From: Acidobacteriota bacterium
GTDB lineage: Bacteria; Acidobacteriota; Terriglobia; Bryobacterales; Bryobacteraceae
Assembly: GCA_016871135.1 (NCBI GenBank)
Contig: VFZQ01000146.1
Coordinates: 1-9,594, forward strand
DNA length: 9,594 bases
Direction of reading: 5' to 3'
Both the position numbers and the translations under genes were made by a program. Shown piece by piece: positions 1 to 7,319 of this stretch (position 1 is its first letter; every line of letters begins with the position of its first letter). The notes under the pieces are model-generated. The model saw only the letters and a program-made list of their open reading frames with translations. It made no database searches and had not been told where the DNA came from.

Positions 1-693
1 AGCAAGTTCCGCTGCGGCAACGCCGAGATCTACCTGCTCGACACCCGCGGCCTGCGCGACATGCACGACATGGCCAATCCCGCCAAACCCGGCCTCTACA
101 TGCTCGGCAAGAAGCAGCACGATTGGCTCAAAGCCTCCATGGCCGCAAGTGACGCCGACTTCTTCTTCCTCGCCTCCACCGTCAATCTGATGATCCCCCA
201 CATCGGCTCGCCCGGCTCCACCGATCCGATCAAAGGCAAGGACGACGCCTGGACCGCTTTCGTCGCCGAACGCGAAGAGCTCATCGAATTCTGGGACAAA
301 CTCAACAAGCCCGTGATCGTCATGACCGGCGATCTCCATAACAGTTGGGCCGTCAAAGTCACCGACACCGTTTGGGAATTCGCCTCCGGTCCGCACAACT
401 CGCAGAACCATCCGCTCGTCAGCGAAGGCAGCCGCCCCATCAACGGCAAATTCGATTCGCGCGGCCGCGAGTGCGACATTCGCTGGTCGTCGTTCATTCG
501 CAACGACGTGCCTGCGCGCCTCCGCCACTTCCCCATCTACGCCACCGCGCAAGTCAACAACGTCTATCCCAATCCTGACGCGCAAGGCAAAACGCGCTGG
601 GTCGCTTACCCGCGCCCGCACGTAGTCATTCAATACTTCGACGGCTTCACCGGCGACTTGCTCTACGCCGAAGCCGTACACCCCCGCAAATGA
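1..693 (+). CDS. PhoD-like metallophosphatase (alkaline phosphatase D family), C-terminal part
   Basis: The frame is open from base 1, so the gene starts upstream; 230 residues are visible. PhoD-type enzymes are secreted, metal-dependent phosphodiesterases or monoesterases that release phosphate from organic esters. Two family hallmarks are visible: the LLDTRGLRD block (residues 12-20 of the visible part, about bases 34-60), matching the conserved LDxRxxRD of PhoD proteins, and MTGDLHNSW near bases 325-351, the Gly-Asp-x-His segment that supplies metal ligands. The stretch EFASGPHNSQNH just after it resembles the family's Glu-Phe-x-x-x-x-x-x-Ser segment. The N-terminal half, with the signal peptide and the first metal ligands, lies outside the window, so secretion and full activity cannot be judged. 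The TGA stop overlaps the next ATG (ATGA), which suggests co-transcription and coupled translation with the hydrolase. The family call is firm; substrate is unknown. Confidence 0.85.
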   Translation, partial: SKFRCGNAEIYLLDTRGLRDMHDMANPAKPGLYMLGKKQHDWLKASMAASDADFFFLASTVNLMIPHIGSPGSTDPIKGKDDAWTAFVAEREELIEFWDKLNKPVIVMTGDLHNSWAVKVTDTVWEFASGPHNSQNHPLVSEGSRPINGKFDSRGRECDIRWSSFIRNDVPARLRHFPIYATAQVNNVYPNPDAQGKTRWVAYPRPHVVIQYFDGFTGDLLYAEAVHPRK

Positions 694-2219
694 CCGACTG
701 GCGATCGATGGCGGCTTGGGCGCTGTGCTCATACCTGGCGCATTGGCTAGCGATGGCACTGCTCTGGCTGCGTCCCGATTCTCCATCAATCGACCTCTCC
801 CCTTTCGGCCCGCGCGCATTCGGAGCGAGTCCGATGTATGGACTCGCCGCGGCAGCAGGAATCGGTATCGTTCCCCGCTTCGGCCCACTGCTCTGGATCG
901 CCGCGGGCCTCTGCATGTTCGAGCGCCGATCGCTCTCGCTCGACGCAACTCTCGCGATTGGCCTCGTTCTGATCGCCGCCGGATTGTGGCGCACACAGAA
1001 GGGCTGGGCAGCCGCAATCCTCGCGACAATCCTTCCACTCGCCTTCATCCGCGCCATGTCATTTCCATGGCAATTCGGCTGGCGCATCGTCGCCGCAATC
1101 CTGATCGGCGGCTCAATCCTCGCGCTGCTGACAACCTGGAAGCGCCCGCGCTGGCAGCTCTCGCACTTGCCGATCAAATCACCCGCCGCATTAGCCTTAC
1201 TCCTCGCAACAGCCAGCTTCGCGGGCCATGCTTGGCTCGATCAATCCCGCCAAGCCCGTCACCTCGCCGCAATGTCCGCGATCAAGCAACCCGATCCCGC
1301 CGCGCCCTACACGATGGACTACTTCCACAAAGGCGTCAGCTTCACCGCCGAAGGCGGCGCCAGCTACGAAAACCCCGCGTCGGTCGAAATGCTCCGCCAA
1401 CTCCCCGCCTACGGCGTCGACTCCATCGCGCTCATTCCCTACGGCTTCGTCCCCCGCGACGGCAAGGCCATCCGCAAAGCCCCGAAACGAGGCAATCTCG
1501 AAAGCGAAGACGGCATCGAAATTCTCGCAGCCGAAGCCCACAAACTCGGCATGAGAGTCATGCTGAAACCCCACGTCTGGCGCCTGCAAGGCACACCCGC
1601 CATGGCCCGCGCCGAGGCGCTCGAATGGCTCAAGGAATACAAGCTCTACATCGAACACTACGCCCGTTTCGCCGAACGTATCCACGCCGACACGCTTTGC
1701 ATCGGCACCGAACTTCGAGCGCTCACCCAGCAGGAAACCGAGTGGCGCGAAATCATCGCCGCCGTACGCGCCATCTACCGCGGGCCGATAACCTACGCCG
1801 CCAATCACGGCGAAGAGTTCGAAACAATAAAGTTCTGGGACGCCGTCGACGTGATCGGCATCGACAACTACTATCCGCTCGAAGACGATTACGGCGCAAA
1901 GAAACTCACCGCTGTCATCGAAACAGTCCAGCGAAAGTTCAACAAACCTGTGCTCTTCACCGAGGCCGGCTTCGGCGCGCACAAAGACTCACACAAGGAA
2001 CCCTGGGAAGACGAAACCGCAAAGCCACTCGACATCGAAGAACAAGCCCGCAGCTACGAAGCCATCATCGGCGCCATGAAAGACAAACCTTGGTTCCGCG
2101 GCGTCTACTGGTGGAAAGTCGGCACCAGCGGCTACGGCGGGTCAGATAACAATTCAATGACTCCCTGGCGCAAACCCGCCATGGACGTCGTCAAACGGTT
2201 CTACACCGCTCAACATTAA
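690..2219 (+). CDS. GH113-type glycoside hydrolase with N-terminal multi-helix membrane domain
   Basis: 509 residues in two parts. Residues about 9-183 are hydrophobic, with five or six likely transmembrane helices (about 10-27, 50-77, 86-102, 107-123, 133-150, 166-183). Residues about 205-505 form a TIM-barrel hydrolase like GH113, whose characterised members are beta-mannanases. The domain opens with FHKGVSF, carries the probable acid/base Glu341 in IGTEL and the probable nucleophile Glu425 in FTEAGF, and has the aromatic strand end VYWWKVG near 472-478. Both glutamates lie at the strand ends expected for clan GH-A. The ATG overlaps the upstream PhoD stop (ATGA) and no strong ribosome site precedes it, so coupled translation is likely. 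The protein should sit in the inner membrane with its hydrolase domain outside the bilayer; which face is not determined. Mannan-type substrate is inference from the family only. The TAA stop shares bases with the stop of the convergent receptor gene. Confidence 0.8.
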   Translation: MTDWRSMAAWALCSYLAHWLAMALLWLRPDSPSIDLSPFGPRAFGASPMYGLAAAAGIGIVPRFGPLLWIAAGLCMFERRSLSLDATLAIGLVLIAAGLWRTQKGWAAAILATILPLAFIRAMSFPWQFGWRIVAAILIGGSILALLTTWKRPRWQLSHLPIKSPAALALLLATASFAGHAWLDQSRQARHLAAMSAIKQPDPAAPYTMDYFHKGVSFTAEGGASYENPASVEMLRQLPAYGVDSIALIPYGFVPRDGKAIRKAPKRGNLESEDGIEILAAEAHKLGMRVMLKPHVWRLQGTPAMARAEALEWLKEYKLYIEHYARFAERIHADTLCIGTELRALTQQETEWREIIAAVRAIYRGPITYAANHGEEFETIKFWDAVDVIGIDNYYPLEDDYGAKKLTAVIETVQRKFNKPVLFTEAGFGAHKDSHKEPWEDETAKPLDIEEQARSYEAIIGAMKDKPWFRGVYWWKVGTSGYGGSDNNSMTPWRKPAMDVVKRFYTAQH

Positions 2220-5200
2220 AAATACAGCCGCAGCGCAAACTGCATGATCCGCGCCGGCCGCGCCGAAATCAACTCGCCCAGCCGCGCATTCCCTTGTGCA
2301 CCCTGTGCATCGAACCGCGCGGTCGTATCCACTCCTGTGAATTGCGAGTGATTCCAGATGTTGTATAGCTCCCAGCGCAGTTGCATCCGAATCTCTTCCC
2401 GAATCGGAAAGTTCTTGAAGAATGCCGTGTCCCAGTTGTTGATCCCAGGCCCGCGGATATTGGTCTTCGCCGCATCTCCAATCGTCCCTCGCGCCGGCAG
2501 CCGAACAACACTTGTATCGAAAAACCGCGTCCGTGTCCGATCACTCTTCGGCAAGATCGGATTCCCCGTCAACGCAATTCGCGGCCCGTCGGTCGGCGAC
2601 CCGGTAATATCGATCGGCGTCACTGTTCCAAAGCCAAGCCCCAGCGGCTGGCCAGACGAGAACGTCACAATCCCCGACATCTGCCAGTCGTTGAAAATCT
2701 GCTTCGCGACAACGTTCTGAAACTTCGTCTTTGGCAAATCCCACACGCCCGAAAACTTCGCCACATGCGTCCGGTCATAACTCGATAGCCCGTAATTCCA
2801 CACCCGAATATCCACCAGCGGGCTCACGCTATCGGTATCGTTGCTATTGAAATCCATTGACTTCGACCAAGTCCAGCTCGCGATAAACTGCAACCCCGCC
2901 GAGAACCGCCGATTCGCTTGCACCTGCATCGAGTGATAGTTCGACGAACTCGCCCACTCGCGGAAATTCACATTGTTGTACCCGCGCAACGGCCGCAAAA
3001 ACGCCTGCGGCAACGGCGATCCAGGCGCCGACGCATCCTGATTCTGCGGCAGAAAATTCGCGCCGAACGGTATCGCATTCAGGTTCCGCTGCCACATCTG
3101 ATTGCGTGCCAGATTCGCGACATACGCCACATCGAGAATCGTCTGGAACCCAACGTTCTGCTGCACAGACAAGCTGTAGTTCATGACCGTCGGAATCTTC
3201 CCTTCCCCATCGATCCCGATCACGTTTTGCGGAAACAACAGCCCGCCCGAATTCGCCAATCCCGCCAGTGTCGAAAAATTCACCACTGGCGTCTGCACAA
3301 TCGGCGGCGCGGTAGTAAACGGATTCAACACCGCGTCCAGATTCTGCCGGTTATAGAACATGCCGAATCCGCCGCGCACCGCCGTGCGCTGATTGCCGAA
3401 CACGTCCCACGCAAATCCAAACCGCGGCCCCCACTGCGGCCCGCGATTCTTCAGAAAAGCGCGCGGCACGTTCGTGTCGCTCTTGGTGACAACCATCCCG
3501 TTGGCGGGATCGCCATTCCCCGGCGCCAGCGCGCCGATGAATGTCGCCGGCACCATCGCTCCCGTTACCGGATTGCGACCCATGCGGACGTTGTTCACCC
3601 GCACGCCTTCAATCAACTGCGGCGCGCGCGACGCCTGCCAACGCTCCGGCACGAATCCGGAGACGTTATTGAAGTCCTCGTACAACGGTGAAACAACCGC
3701 CCATCGAATGCCGTAGTCCAGCGTGAACCGCCGCGTCACTTTCCAATTGTCCTGCGCGAACCATTCCACGTTCGACAGCCGGAAGTAAGCAAACGGCCGC
3801 GCCGACGCTTCGGTGTAGGAGTTAAACACGCCCAGCGCCGCGTTCGCATACGCATAGCCGGTATCGAGCGGGTTGTTCGCATTCGTACCGAAGTTGTACT
3901 CGCCGTTGAAGACGACAGCGTTATCCGCGTTGCGCCAGATCCTGTCCCAATAGAAACCCGCCTTGATCGTGTGCGCGCGCAACGTCTTCGTTACCGTATT
4001 GGTCGCCGTCATCGAATCGTGCGTCGTGCGCAGCGGGAAACGCCCCTCGATCATCAGATTCGCCGGCTGCGAAACACCACCGAACGTCGCGTTCGGAATC
4101 ACATTCAGAGGATTCGATGCCGGATTCAACTGCGGCGTGCGAAACCCGACCGTCGAACGCAGATTCCGCTTCACCTCATCGTCGTAGGTCACATCGTTCG
4201 CCGGCCGCCCGACAAAGCCCCAGTTAAACTCATTCACCAAAGTCGGCGAAAAAATCCGCTGATAACGAATCAGATAGGCGCGCCCCTGATTGTCGAAGGT
4301 CTTCCGCATCTGCTCCCAATTGGTACCGCCCGACGACGCGATGCCGTTATAGCCCGTCTGCACATCCGAGTAGCGCGTGTAGTTCCCCGTCAGAATATTA
4401 TTCGCGTTGATGTTGTAGTCGAGCTTCAACGTCTCGGTTCGCTGCGGCGTCTCGTTCTCGCCGACAAAAACGTAGTTGTACCTTCCCGCCGAAATCGTCC
4501 GGTCAAAAAAGTTCGGCTGCGGAAAAACATTCAGCAGCGCCTGTCCATTCGAGTCCACGCGATTCGCCGGAATGATATTCCCGGGGAACGGATTCCGGTT
4601 GTTGTTCGGATCGCGCACCACAATCTGCCGGTTGTTCAAATCGTTCGACAACGTATAGTCGCCACGGCGCTCCAGCGCCGTCGGCACCGTCAACTGCGCC
4701 AGCGGCCGGTTCACCTTCAACGGCCAATACTCCTGGCTGAAAAAGAAAAACAGCTTCTCGCGATTCTTGTTGAACACGCCCGGGATGAATGCCGGCCCGC
4801 CCACGTTGTAGTTCCACGTGTTGAAGCGGTAACGCGGCTTCCGCTGCCCCAGTAGGTTGTTGAAAAAATTGTTCGCGTTGAACTGCTCGTGCCGCTTGAA
4901 GTAGCTGCCCAGTCCGTGAAACTGCTTCGTGCCCGACTTCGTCACGAGTTGAATATTCGCGCCTGACATGCGCCCAAACTCCGCCTGGTAGTTCGAAAGC
5001 AGAATCCGCACTTCCGCCACCGCGTCCTGACTCACCGACACCGTCGCGTTGTTGTTATTGCCGATCGCGTTCAGCGCCATCCCATCCAACGACACGCTCG
5101 ACGTATTCCGCCGGTTGCCGTTCACGTTGATATTCCAATCCCGCGAGATCGATTCGTTATCCGCGTTGTCCACCACGCCCGGCAGCAACTGCAAAAGCGA

Positions 5201-5644
5201 CATCACATTCCGTCCGCGAATCAGAACGCTATCCACCTGCTTCGACGTAATCGTCCCCGCCCTTTCCGCCGACGCCGTCTGCACTTGCGCGATCACATCG
5301 GAAACCGTCACCGACTCATTCACTTGTCCAACCTGCATCGCCAGATTCCCCAGCGCCAGCGTCTCCGACGCGCTCACCGAAACATTCGTCCGCTCCAATC
5401 GTTTGAACCCAGCCGCCGTTATCGACAAGACGTAGGAACCCGGCGTTACGGAGCCAAATACGAAATCCCCCAACGCGTTCGACTTCGCCGATCGCGCCGC
5501 CCCCGTAGCCGGATTCTGCAACGTCACCTCCGCTCCCGCCACCGCCAATCCGCCAGGATCGACAACGACACCGGAGATAGAACTCGTGATCGTTTGGCCG
5601 TACAAAGACGCCGCGGCGAGAAGTAAAGATAGGAGACGAACCAT
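2216..5644 (-). CDS. TonB-dependent receptor with carboxypeptidase-regulatory-like N-terminal domain
   Basis: 1142 residues from the chosen ATG at 5644. That start begins directly with a signal peptide (MVRLLSLLLAAASLYG, cleavage near residue 16-17); the open frame extends to 5779, but the extra 45 residues would precede the signal peptide and overlap the divergent gene. Residues about 20-105 form a beta-sandwich carboxypeptidase-regulatory/Cna-B-like domain (ISGVVVDPGG, GDFVFGSVTPGSY). A plug-like domain follows at about 115-245 (LIRGRNVMSLLQLLPGVV, SLDGMALN, VTKSGTKQFHG), then a long beta-barrel ending in a terminal Phe (LRLYF), the usual outer-membrane insertion signal. This architecture is the Oar-like type expanded in Acidobacteriota, presumed to import large substrates such as oligosaccharides or peptides using TonB/ExbBD energy. 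Asn-rich loops (GNNNNA, DPNNNRNP) are visible. Substrate is unknown. No Shine-Dalgarno precedes the start; see the promoter entry. Confidence 0.9.
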   Translation of the reverse strand: MVRLLSLLLAAASLYGQTITSSISGVVVDPGGLAVAGAEVTLQNPATGAARSAKSNALGDFVFGSVTPGSYVLSITAAGFKRLERTNVSVSASETLALGNLAMQVGQVNESVTVSDVIAQVQTASAERAGTITSKQVDSVLIRGRNVMSLLQLLPGVVDNADNESISRDWNINVNGNRRNTSSVSLDGMALNAIGNNNNATVSVSQDAVAEVRILLSNYQAEFGRMSGANIQLVTKSGTKQFHGLGSYFKRHEQFNANNFFNNLLGQRKPRYRFNTWNYNVGGPAFIPGVFNKNREKLFFFFSQEYWPLKVNRPLAQLTVPTALERRGDYTLSNDLNNRQIVVRDPNNNRNPFPGNIIPANRVDSNGQALLNVFPQPNFFDRTISAGRYNYVFVGENETPQRTETLKLDYNINANNILTGNYTRYSDVQTGYNGIASSGGTNWEQMRKTFDNQGRAYLIRYQRIFSPTLVNEFNWGFVGRPANDVTYDDEVKRNLRSTVGFRTPQLNPASNPLNVIPNATFGGVSQPANLMIEGRFPLRTTHDSMTATNTVTKTLRAHTIKAGFYWDRIWRNADNAVVFNGEYNFGTNANNPLDTGYAYANAALGVFNSYTEASARPFAYFRLSNVEWFAQDNWKVTRRFTLDYGIRWAVVSPLYEDFNNVSGFVPERWQASRAPQLIEGVRVNNVRMGRNPVTGAMVPATFIGALAPGNGDPANGMVVTKSDTNVPRAFLKNRGPQWGPRFGFAWDVFGNQRTAVRGGFGMFYNRQNLDAVLNPFTTAPPIVQTPVVNFSTLAGLANSGGLLFPQNVIGIDGEGKIPTVMNYSLSVQQNVGFQTILDVAYVANLARNQMWQRNLNAIPFGANFLPQNQDASAPGSPLPQAFLRPLRGYNNVNFREWASSSNYHSMQVQANRRFSAGLQFIASWTWSKSMDFNSNDTDSVSPLVDIRVWNYGLSSYDRTHVAKFSGVWDLPKTKFQNVVAKQIFNDWQMSGIVTFSSGQPLGLGFGTVTPIDITGSPTDGPRIALTGNPILPKSDRTRTRFFDTSVVRLPARGTIGDAAKTNIRGPGINNWDTAFFKNFPIREEIRMQLRWELYNIWNHSQFTGVDTTARFDAQGAQGNARLGELISARPARIMQFALRLYF

Positions 5645-5647
5645 GTA

Positions 5648-5652
5648 GGAGA
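5648..5652 (+). promoter_or_regulatory. Ribosome binding site AGGAG deciding the start at 5658
   Basis: AGGAG lies five bases (ATTAT) before the ATG at 5658, a good Shine-Dalgarno placement. It favours this ATG over the in-frame ATG at 5670. On the other strand the same bases are the short leader between the candidate -10 and the receptor start codon. Confidence 0.6.
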
Positions 5653-5659
5653 TTATAAT
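5652..5659. promoter_or_regulatory. Palindromic ATTATAAT: candidate -10 element in the 13-bp divergent gap
   Basis: The 8-mer ATTATAAT is its own reverse complement, so a consensus TATAAT reads on both strands. On the minus strand TATAAT occupies 5657-5652 and ends 7 nt before the A of the receptor ATG, which would place transcription start at or next to the start codon (a leaderless mRNA). No good -35 hexamer lies at the proper distance, so activity is uncertain. On the plus strand TATAAT overlaps the start codon of the membrane-protein gene and cannot serve its full-length product. Confidence 0.35.
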
Positions 5660-6260
5660 GAACAATTCCATGCACGTTCGCCGCGCGATTACTTTCCTCT
5701 TGGGCTGCTGGTTCACTACCGTCACCGTTGTTGCCATCAACGCCGGTGTCTCCTTCAACATCGCCGAAGTCGCTTCCAAAACGCCCCCGTCTGAACTGGC
5801 CCGGCCCCTTTCGATGATGTCGGAATTCGAAGCCCGCCAGTTCCCGCGCTACATCGCTTCCGAAATCAACCGCTCCATGTTCGAACGCTTCGGCCTGATC
5901 GAACTCGCTCTCGTCATCGCCATCGCCCTTACGCTATTCATGCACGGCTATAGCCGCGCGGCCACCATTCTCTCCGGCGTCCTCTTCATCATGGCCTGCG
6001 CGTCGAATTTTCTACTCACGCCGCAGTTAGTCGCGCAAGGCCGCATGCTCGACTTCCGGGCCGCCGAGATGTTCCAGCAAGAGCGCGCCCGTTTCGCCAA
6101 CATTCACGCGCTCTATGGCGTCCTCACTCTGCTCCGCCTCGCCTGCGGCGGAGGCATTACGTGGATCATGTTGAAGCGCAGTCGCTCGGCCTACAGGCGC
6201 CGCTCACCCGACGAGATCTACGCGGTCGATAACGCCAATAACGGCGAGGTCGATGGGTGA
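5658..6260 (+). CDS. Four-helix membrane protein of unknown function (DUF4149/TMEM205-like?)
   Basis: 200 residues with four probable transmembrane helices at about 10-34, 78-95, 102-123 and 150-172. A soluble segment of roughly 40 residues separates helices 1 and 2, and the tail after helix 4 is basic (KRSRSAYRRR). The layout, with an early FNIAEVA after helix 1 and FANIHALYG before helix 4, resembles small DUF4149/TMEM205-like integral membrane proteins, but this is a pattern impression and not a firm family call. The start at 5658 is backed by AGGAG upstream. The gene is divergent from the receptor across 13 bp and convergent with the BMC operon: its last 18 codons and stop (6204-6260) lie antisense to the end of the last shell gene. 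A cytoplasmic-membrane location is likely; no function can be assigned. Confidence 0.7.
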   Translation: MNNSMHVRRAITFLLGCWFTTVTVVAINAGVSFNIAEVASKTPPSELARPLSMMSEFEARQFPRYIASEINRSMFERFGLIELALVIAIALTLFMHGYSRAATILSGVLFIMACASNFLLTPQLVAQGRMLDFRAAEMFQQERARFANIHALYGVLTLLRLACGGGITWIMLKRSRSAYRRRSPDEIYAVDNANNGEVDG

Positions 6261-6479
6261 GTCCGGCCGCCCCACACTGGTCATCGCGCTAAAGCCCTCG
6301 GTCACCAGCAGCACGATCTCTCCCTGCCCCGCATCCACCGCATCGACGGCGATTACCGCATCTCCGCGAGGCGTCGTTTGATCCAGCTCCAAAGGCTGCA
6401 CTAGCAGCAGCTTCTGGCCCTCGTGGCTCATGTGTTTGTGCGTCGCCGTGATGTCGCCGATCACACGTGCGATCAACAT
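6204..6479 (-). CDS. BMC-P shell vertex protein, EutN/CcmL family (third pentamer gene)
   Basis: 91 residues, within the 85-100 typical of EutN/CcmL proteins (Pfam BMC-P). These assemble as pentamers that cap the twelve vertices of polyhedral microcompartments. The family pattern runs end to end: MLIARVIGDITATHKH at the N terminus, GQKLLLVQPL at 21-30, AVDAVDAGQGEIVLLV at 44-59 and the closing VIGVIDRVDL at 80-89. This is the last gene of the operon. Its ATG lies upstream of the preceding gene's TGA, giving a 7-nt overlap, and AAGGTG about 8 nt upstream of the ATG is a plausible ribosome site inside that gene. Its 3' end overlaps the convergent membrane-protein gene by 57 bp. It lacks the SSAR motif of the first copy, having EGFSAM at the equivalent place, so the three copies are not recent duplicates. 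Confidence 0.9.
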   Translation of the reverse strand: MLIARVIGDITATHKHMSHEGQKLLLVQPLELDQTTPRGDAVIAVDAVDAGQGEIVLLVTEGFSAMTSVGRPDSPIDLAVIGVIDRVDLVG

Positions 6480-6742
6480 GCCACGTTCACCTTATCGACA
6501 ATCCCCACGATCGTCGTCTCCACCGGCGTCTCGACGGGCAGAAATGGAAAGCTCGCTTCCTTGCCCTTCGTCCAATAGACCAACTCGCCCGCGCCCACGC
6601 CGACGGCGTCCGTACACACCAACCGCTTGCCCGTCGCTTGCAACGACGGCGTCAGCGGCTGCACCACCAGCAATCGCTGCGACGCAAGTCCGGGATCCTT
6701 CACCGTCGCCCACACTCGCCCGACAACGCGGCCCAGATACAT
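6473..6742 (-). CDS. BMC-P shell vertex protein, EutN/CcmL family (second pentamer gene)
   Basis: 89 residues matching EutN/CcmL pentamer-forming shell proteins: MYLGRVVGRVWATVKDP at the start, QRLLVVQPL at 22-30, DAVGVGAGELVYWTKGKEA near 45-63 and IVGIVDKVNV at the C-terminal end. The WTKGKEASFPF segment gives this copy a bulkier, more aromatic loop than its two neighbours, and the protein ends in a cysteine. Only 1 bp separates its ATG from the stop of the previous pentamer gene, with AAGGG about 8 nt upstream of the ATG as ribosome site; its stop lies inside the next gene. Family assignment is firm. Whether all three pentamer proteins occupy the same shell vertices, or different ones, cannot be told from the sequence. 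Confidence 0.9.
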   Translation of the reverse strand: MYLGRVVGRVWATVKDPGLASQRLLVVQPLTPSLQATGKRLVCTDAVGVGAGELVYWTKGKEASFPFLPVETPVETTIVGIVDKVNVAC

Positions 6743-6743
6743 A

Positions 6744-7028
6744 CTACTTGCCCTTCGAGCCTTCGTCCAGACTCACCGAATCGACGATACCGATGATCGC
6801 CGAATCCACCGGCTTGTCCTTGCACCCGTCGGCCATGCGCGCGCTCGAGCCCGCCACCAAAATCACCGTCTCGCGATACCCCGCGCCCACCGCATCCACC
6901 GAAATGACATAGCCCGCTTCGTCCTTCCCTTCGGGCGACACCGGTTTAAGGATCAGCAATTTCTTGCCTTCCAACCGCGGATCTTTTCGAGTTGCGACGA
7001 TACTTCCAACTACGCGCGCGAGTATCAT
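6744..7028 (-). CDS. BMC-P shell vertex protein, EutN/CcmL family (first pentamer gene)
   Basis: 94 residues with the complete EutN/CcmL pattern: MILARVVGSIVATRKDP, KKLLILKPV at 22-30, SVDAVGAG at 43-50, VILVAGSSARMADG at 55-68 and AIIGIVDSVSL at 77-87, followed by a short charged tail. The GSSAR block is common in BMC-P proteins, and this copy looks the most canonical of the three. The usual GxGE turn before the VILV strand reads AGYRE here, a minor departure. Its ATG overlaps the stop of the BMC-H gene (ATGA), with GGAAGAG about 10 nt upstream, so translation is probably coupled to the hexamer protein. It would form pentamers at shell vertices. Confidence 0.92.
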   Translation of the reverse strand: MILARVVGSIVATRKDPRLEGKKLLILKPVSPEGKDEAGYVISVDAVGAGYRETVILVAGSSARMADGCKDKPVDSAIIGIVDSVSLDEGSKGK

Positions 7029-7312
7029 TTGCCGTTGCTCTTCCCGATCGGCAGCACACCCTCAACCCCCGCGTGCGGCCGCGGAATCACATGCACCGAA
7101 ACCAGTTCGCCCACGCGCCGCGCCGCCGCCGCGCCCGCATCGGTTGCAGCCCGCACCGCCGCCACATCGCCGCGCACGATCGCCGTCACATAGCCCGAGC
7201 CGATTCGCTCCCAGCCGACCAGCGATACCTTCGCCGCCTTCACCATCGCGTCGGCGGCTTCGATCATCGCCACCAGACCGCGCGTTTCAACCATTCCAAG
7301 TGCGTCGCCCAT
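7025..7312 (-). CDS. BMC-H shell hexamer protein (PduA/EutM/CcmK family)
   Basis: 95 residues from the ATG at 7312; the open frame reaches 7351, but that would overlap the aldolase, and MGDALGMVETRG is the usual start of this family. It is one full Pfam BMC domain. Compared with Salmonella PduA (recalled, not aligned by tool), the edge lysine (K26) is Lys25 in DAMVKAA, the pore-loop serine (S40) is Ser39 in RIGSG, and the edge arginine (R79) is Arg78 in VIPRPH, all at a constant offset of one. Such proteins tile the shell facets as hexamers with a small central pore that passes polar metabolites. It is the only BMC-H gene here and no BMC-T is present. The gap to the aldolase stop is 7 bp, and its own stop overlaps the next ATG. 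Pore chemistry suggests a PduA-like polar pore; substrate is inference. Confidence 0.95.
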   Translation of the reverse strand: MGDALGMVETRGLVAMIEAADAMVKAAKVSLVGWERIGSGYVTAIVRGDVAAVRAATDAGAAAARRVGELVSVHVIPRPHAGVEGVLPIGKSNGK

Positions 7313-7319
7313 GCGTCTA

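Noticed and set aside
716..2149. 477-residue plus-strand frame inside the hydrolase gene
   Set aside because: Extremely Arg/Pro/His-rich, no motif, fully covered by the recognisable GH113 gene in another frame.
3971..4855. 294-residue plus-strand open frame antisense to the receptor gene (also 2918-3691)
   Set aside because: Composition is dominated by Arg, His and Ile with no domain pattern; it is the mirror frame of a GC-rich coding sequence with an intact receptor on the other strand.
5645..5779. N-terminal extension of the receptor to an ATG at 5779
   Set aside because: The 45 extra residues would precede a clear signal peptide and lie antisense to the divergent gene, which has its own ribosome site.
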